Positions 31,326-39,820 of a DNA stretch of 64,000 nucleotides are shown piece after piece; position 1 is the stretch's first letter; every line of letters begins with the position of its first letter. A program made the position numbers and the translations under genes. The DNA lies in assembly GCF_004310685.1 (NCBI RefSeq), contig NZ_SISG01000001.1, positions 310,001 to 374,000 of the forward strand, read 5' to 3'. The notes under the pieces were generated by a model. The model worked only from the letters and a program-made list of their open reading frames with translations, searched no databases and was not told the origin of the DNA. Source of the stretch: Glaciihabitans arcticus. GTDB lineage: Bacteria > Actinomycetota > Actinomycetes > Actinomycetales > Microbacteriaceae.

Positions 31326-32240
31326 ATGACCATGGCCCCTCCAGCTCGCGCCCTCACCCCGCTGGTGATCGCCGCCATCACCGTCACTGTGCTGGCCTGG
31401 GCGAGCGCGTTCATCGTCATCCGGGGTGTGGGCGAACACTTCGGCGGCGGCTCACTCGCGCTCGGCCGCCTCGCCGTCGGTGCTGTATTGCTATCGCTCG
31501 TGCTCATCGGCCGCGTGTGGGTTCGCCCCACCGCCCGCGAGTGGGTGCAGATCGCGAGCTACGGCGTCATCTGGTTCGGCTTCTACAATGTCGCGCTGAA
31601 CATCGCAGAGCAGACCCTCGATGCCGGCACAACAGCGATGATCGTGAACATCGGACCTATCCTTATCGCGCTCGGCGCGGGGGTGTTCCTGCGTGAGGGA
31701 ATCCCGAAGTGGCTTGCCATCGGCGCGGCAATCGCTTTCGGGGGAGTGATTCTCATCGGAATCGGCACGGGCGGCGCCCGCATCGACGGTGCCGGAGTCG
31801 CATGGGCGCTCGCCGCAGCGGTCGGCTATGCAGCGGGTGTACTGCTGCAGAAGCCCACCCTGCGCCGCCTGCCCAACCGCCAGGTCACCTTTCTCGGCTG
31901 TGCCATCGGGCTCATCTCCTGCCTCCCGTTCACGGGCTCCCTGCTGGCTGACCTCGCGGTCGCCCCCATCGAAAGCATCCTCGGAATGGTCTACCTCGGA
32001 GCCGTTCCGACTGCCCTGGCCTTCAGCACCTGGGCGTACGCGCTGTCTCGCATGCCGGCCGGCCAACTCGGCGTTTCCACCTACCTGGTGCCGCCGCTCG
32101 CCATCCTCTTCGGCTTCCTCGTGTTCTCCGAGGTGCCGGTGCCGCTCGCGATCGCGGGTGGGGTGCTGTGCCTTGCGGGTGTCGCGGTATCGCGCAGAAA
32201 GCCCCGCGTTTCGGTTCCGGCCGAAAGTCTGGCAGAATAG
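31326..32240 (+). CDS. EamA/DMT family transporter
   Basis: A 304-aa inner-membrane protein with about ten transmembrane helices and the internal duplication of drug/metabolite transporters (two ~140-residue EamA halves). Segments include AWASAFIVIRGVGEHFGGGSLALGRL and YLGAVPTALAFSTWAYALSRMPAGQLG. Substrate unknown. It is divergent from the ligase gene and ends 148 bp before rpsP. Confidence 0.9.
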   Translation: MTMAPPARALTPLVIAAITVTVLAWASAFIVIRGVGEHFGGGSLALGRLAVGAVLLSLVLIGRVWVRPTAREWVQIASYGVIWFGFYNVALNIAEQTLDAGTTAMIVNIGPILIALGAGVFLREGIPKWLAIGAAIAFGGVILIGIGTGGARIDGAGVAWALAAAVGYAAGVLLQKPTLRRLPNRQVTFLGCAIGLISCLPFTGSLLADLAVAPIESILGMVYLGAVPTALAFSTWAYALSRMPAGQLGVSTYLVPPLAILFGFLVFSEVPVPLAIAGGVLCLAGVAVSRRKPRVSVPAESLAE

Positions 32241-32352
32241 CCAGTCGAGTCTTGTCGTGCCGACCCTCTAATCCGTGCGACAACGATCCATCAGAGCTTT
32301 TTTGCCGAGTGTGCCCCCACGCTCACGGCGACCGGTTCGCCACCCAAAACAC

Positions 32353-32368
32353 TTGTCTGTCAAGACAA
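32353..32368 (+). promoter_or_regulatory. Small inverted repeat in the rpsP leader
   Basis: TTGTCT (32353-32358) and AGACAA (32363-32368) pair with a 4-nt loop, 20 bp before the rpsP start codon. It could be an operator or an RNA hairpin affecting S16 translation. No function is known to me. Confidence 0.4.
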
Positions 32369-32388
32369 ACACTTAATTCAGGAGAATT

Positions 32389-32895
32389 GTGGCTGTAAAG
32401 ATTCGTCTCAAGCGCTTCGGCAAGATCCGTGCGCCGTATTACCGCATCGTCGTAGCTGACTCGCGCACCAAGCGCGATGGTCGCTCGATCGAAGAAATCG
32501 GCAAGTACCACCCGACCGAAGAGCCCTCGTTCATCGAGGTCGACTCGGCTCGTGCGCAGTACTGGCTCAGCGTCGGCGCTCAGCCGTCCCCGCAGGTCGA
32601 GGCCATCCTGAAGCTCACGGGCGACTGGGGCATCTTCAAGGGTGACAAGAACGCCGTCAGCACCGTGAAGACCAAGGAAGCCAAGGTCGAGTTCCAGGCT
32701 GACGAGAAGAAGAAGCCGGTTCTCAAGCCCAAGGCTGAGAAGCCCGTCGAGGCTCCCGTCGTCGAGGAGCCGGCCGCCGAAGAGGCAGCCGCTCCCGCCG
32801 AGGACGCAGCAGTCGAGGCACCCGCAGTCGAAGAAGCGCCCGCAGCAGAGGCCGCACCGGCCGCTGACGCAGACGCCGACGCAGACAAGGCGTAG
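32389..32895 (+). CDS. rpsP: 30S ribosomal protein S16 with long acidic tail
   Basis: S16 binds 16S rRNA in the body of the small subunit. Residues 1-~82 are the usual S16 ([30 protein letters not shown], then IEEIGKYHP). A tail of roughly 80 residues follows, low-complexity and rich in Ala, Glu, Pro and Asp; E. coli S16 is 82 aa. Start GTG 32389 follows CAGGAG. First gene of rpsP-khpA-rimM-trmD, with 2-13 bp gaps throughout. Confidence 0.96.
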   Translation: MAVKIRLKRFGKIRAPYYRIVVADSRTKRDGRSIEEIGKYHPTEEPSFIEVDSARAQYWLSVGAQPSPQVEAILKLTGDWGIFKGDKNAVSTVKTKEAKVEFQADEKKKPVLKPKAEKPVEAPVVEEPAAEEAAAPAEDAAVEAPAVEEAPAAEAAPAADADADADKA

Positions 32896-32897
32896 TA

Positions 32898-33134
32898 ATG
32901 CTGGCTCCCGCTCTCGAGCACCTCGTCAAGGGGATCGTCGATCACCCTGAAGACGTGCAGGTAGCAGCAAAGAGCTCGCCACGTGGCGAGGTCTTCGAGG
33001 TGCGCGTGCACCCCGAGGACCTCGGCCGCGTGATCGGCCGCGCTGGCCGAACCGCGAAGGCGCTTCGCACCCTGGTCTCGGCTCTTGCCGACGGCCGCAA
33101 GGTGCGCGTCGACGTGGTGGACACCGACTTCTAA
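32898..33134 (+). CDS. khpA: KH-domain RNA-binding protein KhpA
   Basis: A 78-aa single KH domain with the GRVIGRAGRTAKALRTLV loop (GxxG form). KhpA with KhpB/Jag binds RNA and influences cell division in Gram-positives. It lies between rpsP and rimM, its conserved place. The gene is separated from rpsP by 2 bp and from rimM by 4 bp. Confidence 0.93.
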   Translation: MLAPALEHLVKGIVDHPEDVQVAAKSSPRGEVFEVRVHPEDLGRVIGRAGRTAKALRTLVSALADGRKVRVDVVDTDF

Positions 33135-33138
33135 CCCG

Positions 33139-33732
33139 GTGGCCTCCGCAGAACAGCCCCCACGCACCCAGTTGCGGGTCGGGCGCCTGACCAAGGCGCA
33201 CGGCCTCAAGGGTGCCATCAAGGTCGAGCTCTACACCGATGACCCCGCTCATCGGTTCACACCCGGCGCGATCTTCTCGCTCCAGGTTCCCACCGGCACG
33301 CCGTGGCACGGAAAGACCCTCGAGCTCATCGAGCTCAAGTGGTACAACTCCCACGCCGTCGCATTCTTCAAGGATGTGCCGGACCGCGACACCGCCGAGA
33401 CCCTGGTCAAGGCGATCCTCTGGGTCGACCAGGACCTCGCCGAACTGCCCGAAGAAGAAGATGCCTGGTTCGATCACCAGCTCATCGGACTCAAGGTGCT
33501 GCGCGACGGCGTCCAGGTCGGCACCGTGTCGCAGATCGACCACTTCCCGGCGCAGGACCTCCTCACGGTGGCCACCGCGACCGGCGACGTGCTGGTTCCG
33601 TTCGTCAAGGCGATTGTCGCCTCGGTCGACGTGAAGGCCGGCACGCTGGTCGTCACCCCGCCGCTCGGGCTCTTCGAGGAGCTGCCCGACGACGAGGACA
33701 AGAAGCCGCAGACCGCACCGACCGCCGAGTAA
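33139..33732 (+). CDS. rimM: Ribosome maturation factor RimM
   Basis: A 197-aa 30S assembly factor that binds S19 and assists maturation of the 16S 3' domain. The N-terminal RimM domain starts with [25 protein letters not shown], and the C-terminal PRC-barrel contains [20 protein letters not shown] and ends [10 protein letters not shown]-like (residues ~105-180). GTG 33139 starts 4 bp after khpA. An upstream in-frame reading would overlap khpA. Confidence 0.95.
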   Translation: MASAEQPPRTQLRVGRLTKAHGLKGAIKVELYTDDPAHRFTPGAIFSLQVPTGTPWHGKTLELIELKWYNSHAVAFFKDVPDRDTAETLVKAILWVDQDLAELPEEEDAWFDHQLIGLKVLRDGVQVGTVSQIDHFPAQDLLTVATATGDVLVPFVKAIVASVDVKAGTLVVTPPLGLFEELPDDEDKKPQTAPTAE

Positions 33733-33745
33733 CGAGGGGAAGACC

Positions 33746-34426
33746 GTGCGCATCGACATCGTCACGATCTTTCCCGAGTTCTTCGGTGTGCTCGACATCT
33801 CCCTGCTCGGCAAGGCCCGTCAGTCCGGGATGATCGAGCTCGGCGTGCACAACCTGCGCGACTTCACTCACGACCGTCACCGCACGGTCGACGACACACC
33901 ATACGGCGGGGGCGCCGGCATGGTGATGAAGCCGGAGCCCTGGGGCGAGGCGTTCGACGAGATCCTCGATGACGAGGCACTCGTGATCTTCCCCTCACCC
34001 GCGGGCGAGCGTTTCACGCAGGCCACTGCTCGCGAGCTTTCCGAAGAGAAGCACCTCGTGTTCGGCTGCGGCCGCTACGAGGGCATCGACCAGCGCGTCA
34101 TCGATCACACTCGTGGCCGCGCCCGCGTGCGCGAGATCAGCCTCGGCGACTACGTGCTGAACGGCGGCGAGGTCGCCGTGATGGCAATGATCGAGGCGGT
34201 TGGACGACTCATCCCGGGCGTCGTAGGAAACCCGGCCAGCCTGACCGAGGAGAGCCACGAGGACGGCCTGCTCGAATACCCCAGCTACACCAAGCCCAGT
34301 GGATGGCGCGGACTCGACGTTCCCGATGTGCTCACGAGCGGCAACCACGGGGCCATCGCCGCCTGGCGGCACGAGCAGCAGCTCGAGCGCACGCGGCGCG
34401 TGCGGCCGGACCTGCTCGGAGACTAG
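33746..34426 (+). CDS. trmD: tRNA (guanine-N1)-methyltransferase TrmD
   Basis: A 226-aa SPOUT-fold enzyme that makes m1G37 in tRNAs and prevents +1 frameshifting. The N-terminus is [13 protein letters not shown]; the knot region has [31 protein letters not shown] and [14 protein letters not shown]. Start GTG 33746 follows GAGGGGAA. The TAG stop lies in CTAG 34423-34426, shared with the convergent map gene. Confidence 0.97.
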   Translation: MRIDIVTIFPEFFGVLDISLLGKARQSGMIELGVHNLRDFTHDRHRTVDDTPYGGGAGMVMKPEPWGEAFDEILDDEALVIFPSPAGERFTQATARELSEEKHLVFGCGRYEGIDQRVIDHTRGRARVREISLGDYVLNGGEVAVMAMIEAVGRLIPGVVGNPASLTEESHEDGLLEYPSYTKPSGWRGLDVPDVLTSGNHGAIAAWRHEQQLERTRRVRPDLLGD

Positions 34427-35190
34427 CTGCGAGCGGTCAATATCCGTGGGCCATCGGCCGTGATCGCGACGGTGTGCTCCGCGTGAGCGGCACGGGAACC
34501 GTCTGCGCTGCGGAGGGTCCAGCCGTCCTTGTCCGTGTAGATGCGGTCGGTGCCCAACATGAGCCACGGCTCGATCGCGAAGACGAGGCCTTCACGAAGC
34601 GGGAAGCCGCGGCCGGGGCGTCCGTCGTTGGGCACGTGCAGGTCGCCGTGCATTGTGCGGCCCACGCTGTGTCCGCCGAAGTCGAGGTTCACGCCGAAGC
34701 CGTCAGCGCGGGCGACCGCGCCGATGGCCGCGGAGACGTCACCCATGCGTCCGCCGGGCTGGGCGGCGGCGATACCTGCGGCGAGGGCCCGGTCGACCGT
34801 GTCGATGAGCCGCAGGTCCTCATCCCGAGGCGCACCGACGACAAAGGACAGGGCCGAGTCGCAGACCCAGCCATCGACGGAGGCCGCGAAGTCGAGGCTC
34901 ACGAGGTCACCGTCGCGGAGCACGTAATCGTGCGGGAGGCCGTGCAGGGCGGCGTCGTTCACGGAGGTGCAGAGCACCTTGCCGAACGGGGATGCGCCGA
35001 AGGAGGGGTGATAGTCGATGTAGCAGCTCTCGGCGCCCCTGGCCCGGATCAGCGAGTGTGCGAGCTTGTCGATCTCGAGCAGGTTCGTCCCGACAACGGA
35101 GGCGGCCGCGGTCTGCTCGAGGACGTTCGCGACGAAGGCGCCAGCGACGGCCATCTGCTCGATTTCGGCAGGGGTGCGCAGTTCGATCAT
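34423..35190 (-). CDS. map: Methionine aminopeptidase, type I
   Basis: A 255-aa metallopeptidase that removes N-terminal methionine from new proteins. The pita-bread fold shows metal ligands in [18 protein letters not shown] (two Asp), the GHSVGRTMH His motif, and Glu residues near FAIEPWL and the C-terminus. Length fits a type Ia enzyme. It is downstream of the TetR gene on the same strand (10-bp gap). Actinobacteria often carry two map genes; this is the one next to trmD. Confidence 0.94.
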   Translation of the reverse strand: MIELRTPAEIEQMAVAGAFVANVLEQTAAASVVGTNLLEIDKLAHSLIRARGAESCYIDYHPSFGASPFGKVLCTSVNDAALHGLPHDYVLRDGDLVSLDFAASVDGWVCDSALSFVVGAPRDEDLRLIDTVDRALAAGIAAAQPGGRMGDVSAAIGAVARADGFGVNLDFGGHSVGRTMHGDLHVPNDGRPGRGFPLREGLVFAIEPWLMLGTDRIYTDKDGWTLRSADGSRAAHAEHTVAITADGPRILTARS

Positions 35191-35200
35191 AAAAGCCAGC

Positions 35201-35872
35201 CTAGGCGGCGGGGGGCTCGGCCGAGTGAGTGGCGAGGATGCCGTGCATCAGGGTGCGCGCCCGGCCGATGAAACGCTCGTCCCCGTGCGGGTCATTGCGG
35301 AACGCGCGCTGGATCAGCGCCTCGCTGACCTCGACGGCCACCTCGAGGTCGAAACGCAGCTCGGGGGTGTCGGCGAGGCCGTAACGCTCGACCGAGGTCT
35401 CGGTGAAGCGTCGGGCGAGTTCCGCGTTCGTCGTGGAGTCGGAGCCGATGACGCGCTGGTCGATGATCGTGCCGAAGCGCAGGGCGCGGAAGCCGGGCTC
35501 GTTGCGCATCATGGCGACAGAGAGGTCGACCACGGGGTCGAGGCCGGAGAGCCAGTTCGGGGGAGTCTCGGCGAGCACCTCGGCGGCGCGTGCCATGAAG
35601 CGTTCCAGGTTGCGGCCCGCGAGCGCAAGCAGCAGCGACTGGATGTTCGGGTAGTAGCGATAGACCACGCCCACCGAGGAGTCGGAGCGGGACGCGACGT
35701 CCGTCGTCGTCAGCCCGTCGATGCCCTTCTCGTCGATGATCGCCGCGGCGGCATCGAGGAGGAGGGTCACACGCTTGGCGCTGCGCTGTTGCACGGGCTT
35801 CGTGCGAAGGGCGGCTAGGTCGATGGACGGGTCGCCGACGGGATCGGCACCCGCGAAGGGCAGAGAATTCAT
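35201..35872 (-). CDS. TetR family transcriptional regulator
   Basis: A 223-aa repressor-type protein. The N-terminal helix-turn-helix spans ~35-80 (LLDAAAAIIDEKGIDGLTTTDVASRSDSSVGVVYRYYPNIQSLLLA); the rest is an all-helical ligand domain. Start ATG 35872 gives a normal N-terminus with ~30 residues before the HTH; upstream in-frame extension would overlap the divergent gene. Likely targets are the divergent membrane protein (35930) or map, which is inference only. Confidence 0.92.
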   Translation of the reverse strand: MNSLPFAGADPVGDPSIDLAALRTKPVQQRSAKRVTLLLDAAAAIIDEKGIDGLTTTDVASRSDSSVGVVYRYYPNIQSLLLALAGRNLERFMARAAEVLAETPPNWLSGLDPVVDLSVAMMRNEPGFRALRFGTIIDQRVIGSDSTTNAELARRFTETSVERYGLADTPELRFDLEVAVEVSEALIQRAFRNDPHGDERFIGRARTLMHGILATHSAEPPAA

Positions 35873-35929
35873 GGTCCGGGCGTTCTCGATGGGTGGGTGA
35901 TGGGCCGGTCCGAAGGCTACCCTTGAGGC

Positions 35930-36436
35930 ATGTTCCTTCGTCGCGCGCTGTACTACTGGCAGTTTACTGCAGCAATTATGCTGCCGCTGTGGGTGGTGAT
36001 CGCTCGCGGGATCTTCGGAACCACCACGGGATGGGACATCGCGCTCTACATCGTGCTCGGCGTCATCCTCGGCTTCTCGATGCTGGTGGTCGCAGCCCTT
36101 ACAGTTGCTCGAAAACGCGTCCGCGACGCCCGTGCACTCACCGGTCGGGACACCCTGGTGCTGGCAATCTGGCATCTGTCGGTCATTTTATTTGGGTTCA
36201 TCGGCGCGCCGTGGGTCGCCGCAATCATCGTCATCGTCACCGTGGGTGCCTTCTGGAATGCCGTCTGGACGCTCTTCACCGAGACGAGAGACCGAGTCAA
36301 GGTCGCGTTCACGATCCCCGATTTCGCCCCGCGCACGGCAGAGGTGGACGCCGGCCACTACGACGCCACGGCGCCCGGCCAGGGCGACGTGATCATCGTC
36401 GACGTCGAGCCGGAGTCGCCGCCCACCTCCCGTTAG
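35930..36436 (+). CDS. Four-helix hypothetical membrane protein
   Basis: A 168-aa protein with about four hydrophobic helices (roughly residues 10-30, 38-62, 80-100, 100-120) and a soluble, acidic C-terminal ~45 residues ending in DVIIVDVEPESPP. No family recognised. It is divergent from the TetR gene (57-bp gap), a common arrangement for a regulator and its target. Confidence 0.85.
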   Translation: MFLRRALYYWQFTAAIMLPLWVVIARGIFGTTTGWDIALYIVLGVILGFSMLVVAALTVARKRVRDARALTGRDTLVLAIWHLSVILFGFIGAPWVAAIIVIVTVGAFWNAVWTLFTETRDRVKVAFTIPDFAPRTAEVDAGHYDATAPGQGDVIIVDVEPESPPTSR

Positions 36437-36485
36437 CTTTTGAGGCTCGCTGTATGCGATAATTGCTCCTTGTGCTTCGGCGCGG

Positions 36486-36574
36486 CTCTGCCACAGGGGA
36501 GCCAGCAACGAAATGAAGCACCACCCACTTTCCGAAACATCAATTACCGTGGTCGACCTGTGGCGGTTGCAGAG
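36486..36574 (+). promoter_or_regulatory. Candidate rplS leader RNA
   Basis: CTCTGC (36486-36491) and CCACAGG (36491-36497) can pair with GCAGAG (36569-36574) and CCTGTGG (36557-36563). This forms a 13-bp bulged stem closing a ~60-nt loop and ending 11 nt before the rplS ATG. No strong Shine-Dalgarno is seen; the AGAGAGCG stretch near the start would be partly held in this stem. An autoregulatory L19-binding leader is a reasonable guess. Confidence 0.45.
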
Positions 36575-36585
36575 AGCGAATAACC

Positions 36586-36933
36586 ATGCATATTCTCGAC
36601 GAGCTGGACTCAGCTTCACTCCGGGACAACCTCCCCGACTTCCGCGCCGGTGACACCGTCAAGGTTCACGTCAACATCATCGAAGGCACGCGCGCCCGCA
36701 TCCAGGTCTTCCAGGGCGTCGTCATCGGCCGCTCCGGCGAAGGTGTTCGCGAGACGTTCTGCGTTCGCAAGGTCAGCTTCCAGGTCGGCGTAGAGCGTAC
36801 CTTCCCGGTTCACTCCCCGGTCATCGACCACATCGAGGTCGTCACCCGCGGTGACGTCCGTCGCGCCAAGCTTTACTACCTCCGCAACCTTCGTGGCAAG
36901 AAGGCGAAGATCAAGGAGAAGCGCGACTCTTAA
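36586..36933 (+). CDS. rplS: 50S ribosomal protein L19
   Basis: A 115-aa protein at the 30S-50S interface. It shows the usual L19 pattern: [47 protein letters not shown], then [17 protein letters not shown] and a basic tail [16 protein letters not shown]. Length is as expected. It is monocistronic by context: preceded by a structured leader and followed by a strong terminator-like hairpin. Confidence 0.97.
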   Translation: MHILDELDSASLRDNLPDFRAGDTVKVHVNIIEGTRARIQVFQGVVIGRSGEGVRETFCVRKVSFQVGVERTFPVHSPVIDHIEVVTRGDVRRAKLYYLRNLRGKKAKIKEKRDS

Positions 36934-36950
36934 GCCGCGCCTTCAGCATT

Positions 36951-36996
36951 CCCTGAGCTCCCCGACACGTAAACTGTCGGGGAGCTCAGGGGTTTA
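36951..36996 (+). terminator. rplS terminator overlapping the lepB translation start
   Basis: A perfect 17-bp stem: CCCTGAGCTCCCCGACA (36951-36967), 7-nt loop, TGTCGGGGAGCTCAGGG (36975-36991), then GTTTA directly before the lepB ATG (36997). It looks like an intrinsic terminator with a short T-run, but its right arm ends in CAGGGG, the only possible ribosome-binding site for lepB. It could therefore also control lepB expression. Confidence 0.85.
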
Positions 36997-37779
36997 ATGA
37001 CACGCGATACACCGACGGACGACGTCGTTTCAGATTCAACGGATGGCACGGCAGTCGTCGACGCAGGTGGCAACTCGCGCAGTCGGGCGAAGAGCGTAAT
37101 GCTCTTCCTCAGGGACATCCTCATCATCTTCGTCGCGGCCCTGGTGATCTCCTTCCTCATCAAGACGCTGCTCATCCGCTCGTTCTACATCCCTTCGGCC
37201 TCCATGATGGACACGCTGCTGAAGGATGACCGCATCATCGTCAGCCTGCTGACACCCCGTCTTGTGCCGATCGATCACGGCGATGTCGTGGTGTTCCAGG
37301 ATCCGGGCGGATGGCTCGACCCCGTGCCCGAGGTTGAGCGCAATCCCATCGCCGAGGCGATCGACAACGCCCTCGGTTTCGTTGGACTCAGCGCCGCCGA
37401 CAGCGAGGACCACCTCATCAAGCGCGTCATCGGCCTGCCGGGCGATGTTGTGGTCTGCTGCGACGACTTCGGCCAGATCACGGTCAACGGCGTGCCGATC
37501 GAAGAGACCTACACAAAGCTGCCCGACGGCGTGAACAAGGCCACCGAGCACGACTTCACCGTGACCGTGCCCGCCGATTCGCTCTGGGTCATGGGCGACA
37601 ACCGGTACAACTCCTCCGACTCGAGCTACCACCACTTCGAGGCGCCCGGCCACGAGTACGTTCCGATCGACAAGGTCGTCGGACGCGCGATCCTCATCAC
37701 CTGGCCCGCCGATCGCTGGACCTGGCTCGACAACTACCCGATCGTCTTCCGCGGAGTCGATTCCGCCGGCGACGAGTAA
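36997..37779 (+). CDS. lepB: Signal peptidase I
   Basis: A 260-aa membrane serine protease that cleaves signal peptides. An acidic cytoplasmic head (~35 residues) is followed by one transmembrane helix (~37-60) and then the family boxes: SASMMDTLLKDDRI with the nucleophile Ser, KRVIGLPGD with the general-base Lys, and VMGDNRYNSSDS. The first residues (MTRDTPTDDVV) lie directly after the hairpin. The next gene rnhB begins 6 bp later. Confidence 0.96.
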   Translation: MTRDTPTDDVVSDSTDGTAVVDAGGNSRSRAKSVMLFLRDILIIFVAALVISFLIKTLLIRSFYIPSASMMDTLLKDDRIIVSLLTPRLVPIDHGDVVVFQDPGGWLDPVPEVERNPIAEAIDNALGFVGLSAADSEDHLIKRVIGLPGDVVVCCDDFGQITVNGVPIEETYTKLPDGVNKATEHDFTVTVPADSLWVMGDNRYNSSDSSYHHFEAPGHEYVPIDKVVGRAILITWPADRWTWLDNYPIVFRGVDSAGDE

Positions 37780-37785
37780 CGCGCC

Positions 37786-38430
37786 ATGGCGGTCAGTGAC
37801 CCGCACCTCGAGGTCGAGACGGCGCTGCACGACAATGGCGCCCGCTTCGTCATCGGCTGCGACGAGGTCGGGCGCGGTGCGATCGCGGGGCCGGTTGCCG
37901 TCGGTCTGTGCGTCGTAGAGCGGGGGCTGGGGGCGCATCCCGTGGGCCTTCGCGACTCGAAGCTGCTGAGCGAGAAGCGCCGCGAGGAGCTCGCGCCGCT
38001 CGCCTCCGGCTGGGCACTCTTCAGCGCCGTCGGCCTGGCGACCTCCGAAGAGGTCGACCGGCTGGGCATCGTCGCCTCGCTCGGCCTCGCCGGCAAGCGT
38101 GCGCTGGTGCACCTGCACGAGTCGGGTGCATTGCTGCGCGAGAGCATCGTGCTGCTGGATGGCTCCCACGACTGGCTCACTCCCGCGCTCGCGAATCCCC
38201 TGCGCGTGCACACCCGAGTGAAGGCTGACCGGGACTGCGTGTCCGTGGCCGCGGCCTCCGTCGTCGCCAAGGTGCACCGCGATCGGCTGATGATCGACGC
38301 CGATTCTCGCCACCCCGGCTACGGCTGGGCGGGCAACAAGGGATACGGTTCGGCAGCACACTTCGAGGCGATTGCGCAATTGGGAGCGACGGATTTCCAC
38401 CGGCGCACATGGCTGCACGCTTCGGCCTAG
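37786..38430 (+). CDS. rnhB: Ribonuclease HII
   Basis: A 214-aa endonuclease that removes ribonucleotides from DNA and RNA-DNA hybrids. The catalytic DEDD residues are in the GCDEVGRGAIAGPV motif, an Asp in LLDGSHDWL and Asp in VKADRDCVSVAAASVVAKVHRD. Length fits type HII. It follows lepB at 6 bp and is followed by the DUF2469 gene at 12 bp, an arrangement typical of Actinobacteria. Confidence 0.96.
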   Translation: MAVSDPHLEVETALHDNGARFVIGCDEVGRGAIAGPVAVGLCVVERGLGAHPVGLRDSKLLSEKRREELAPLASGWALFSAVGLATSEEVDRLGIVASLGLAGKRALVHLHESGALLRESIVLLDGSHDWLTPALANPLRVHTRVKADRDCVSVAAASVVAKVHRDRLMIDADSRHPGYGWAGNKGYGSAAHFEAIAQLGATDFHRRTWLHASA

Positions 38431-38442
38431 GATTGACGGACG

Positions 38443-38766
38443 ATGGACGAAGACGAGTTCGAAGACTACGACCGCGAGGTCGAGCTTGCCCTGTACCGCG
38501 AGTACCGCGATGTCGTGGGCCAATTCAAATACGTCGTCGAGACCGAACGTCGCTTCTACCTCGCCAACGAGGTGGAGCTGGTTCGCCAGGACACCGAGCA
38601 CGACTTCTACTTCGAGCTCACGATGAACGACGTCTGGGTGTGGGACGTCTACCGCTCCGACCGTTTTGTGAAGAGCGTGCGTGTGCTCACCTTCAAGGAC
38701 GTCAACGTCGAGGAGCTCTCCTCGAAGGAGCTCGAGCTGCCCAAGGAACTCGCGCTCGACGAGTAG
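38443..38766 (+). CDS. DUF2469 domain protein
   Basis: A 107-aa acidic protein starting EDEFEDYDREVELALYREYRDVVGQF, with the conserved FYLANEVELVR and VWVWDVYR segments. It is the near-universal companion of rnhB in Actinobacteria, of unknown function. No membrane or catalytic motif is seen. The next gene starts 5 bp after its stop. Confidence 0.93.
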   Translation: MDEDEFEDYDREVELALYREYRDVVGQFKYVVETERRFYLANEVELVRQDTEHDFYFELTMNDVWVWDVYRSDRFVKSVRVLTFKDVNVEELSSKELELPKELALDE

Positions 38767-38771
38767 CCCCG

Positions 38772-39674
38772 GTGAATCTCGACGAGCTGTTCGCCCGGTA
38801 CGACCGCATCGCGGCGTCCGTCGGGCCTGACAGGCAGTTCTGGAACTTCGTCGCCCTCGCGCACAGCGAGGCCGAGGCGAATCGTATGGAGATCACCACG
38901 GTCATCCTCGTGCGGCCGTTGCGTCGAATCGTCGTGGGCTTCACCGAGCGTGGGTCGTTTGGCGCGCGCGAGAAGTTCAGTTCAGAGACGGCGGCCGCTG
39001 ACTATGTGTGGCGAGGGCTGGTTCGGTCGGTGCTGCCGGCGAAACTGCCGGCGGTTCGGGATGACGCCGCGCGACCCCGCTGGTCCCTCGACTCGGGCAA
39101 GCGGCGCATCGCCGCGGACTCGCCCGTCATCTCCGCGGAGCTCGCGACCCGACTGTCCCGCGATTCTGACTTCGGTGTGCGCTGGCGTATCGCAAGCAAT
39201 CTCGCTGTGCCGCCTGCGGTGCTGGCGGGCCTCGTCTCCGACCCGGACTGGGGAGTGCGCTGGGGTGTCGCGGGCAACCCGTCGACCCCGGATGTCGATT
39301 CACTCGTGAACGACGAGGAGTTCGGGGTGCGCTTTGCGTTCGCGCACAACCCTGCGGTGCGCCCGGCGTCCCTGCTCGCGCTCGCGTCGAGCCCCGAGGA
39401 GGAGCTGCGGCGGGTGGTGGCGCAGAACGAGCGGTCGCCCCAATCCGCCCTTGAGCTGCTGGCCACCGATGCCGAGTCGAGCGTGGCGCTCTGGGTCGGG
39501 CGCAATCCGTCGAGTGGGAAAGAGGCACTGTCGATCCTGGCTCGGAACCCCGAGGCGTGGGCGCGAGAGCACGCTGCGGACAACCCGCGCACTCCGGTAG
39601 GCGTCCTACGGGTGCTGCTCACTGACGCGGCGCCCGGCGTGCGGAAGTCGGCCGCGGAGAGGCTCGGGCTGTAG
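38772..39674 (+). CDS. Leucine-rich-repeat-variant (LRV)-type helical repeat protein
   Basis: A 300-aa protein. Residues ~1-90 form a non-repetitive head; ~105-298 hold about eight ~23-residue helical repeats with the pattern D-x-x-x-x-VRxxxAxNPxxPxxxLxxL (for example DSDFGVRWRIASNLAVPPAVLAGL and NDEEFGVRFAFAHNPAVRPASLLAL). This matches LRV/HEAT-like repeats, usually protein- or nucleic-acid-binding. Function unknown. GTG 38772 starts 5 bp after DUF2469; the upstream in-frame stretch overlaps other genes. Terminator follows. Confidence 0.82.
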   Translation: MNLDELFARYDRIAASVGPDRQFWNFVALAHSEAEANRMEITTVILVRPLRRIVVGFTERGSFGAREKFSSETAAADYVWRGLVRSVLPAKLPAVRDDAARPRWSLDSGKRRIAADSPVISAELATRLSRDSDFGVRWRIASNLAVPPAVLAGLVSDPDWGVRWGVAGNPSTPDVDSLVNDEEFGVRFAFAHNPAVRPASLLALASSPEEELRRVVAQNERSPQSALELLATDAESSVALWVGRNPSSGKEALSILARNPEAWAREHAADNPRTPVGVLRVLLTDAAPGVRKSAAERLGL

Positions 39675-39696
39675 GGCGCGAGCGCCATCCCCAATC

Positions 39697-39725
39697 ATCG
39701 TCTGCCTTCGGGTGGGCGATTTTTT
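39697..39725 (+). terminator. Terminator after the LRV gene
   Basis: ATCGTCTGCC (39697-39706), loop TTCG, GGTGGGCGAT (39711-39720), then a run of six T. The 10-bp stem contains three G-U pairs. A clear intrinsic terminator for the lepB-rnhB-DUF2469-LRV unit. Confidence 0.85.
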
Positions 39726-39736
39726 GTGCGCCGGTC

Positions 39737-39766
39737 TTGACGCGGCGATAGATACCGATATATCGT
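39737..39766 (+). promoter_or_regulatory. PadR gene promoter with palindromic operator
   Basis: TTGACG (39737-39742), an 18-bp spacer and TATCGT (39761-39766) make a candidate promoter. The perfect 10-bp palindrome CGATATATCG (39756-39765) overlaps the -10 box, and further CGAT half-sites occur at 39747 and near 39784. This is a good candidate for autorepression by the PadR protein 55 bp downstream. Confidence 0.6.
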
Positions 39767-39820
39767 TACAACATCGCTTCAGTAACGCGATAAAACTTAT
39801 CCAGAAAGGATGGACACGCC

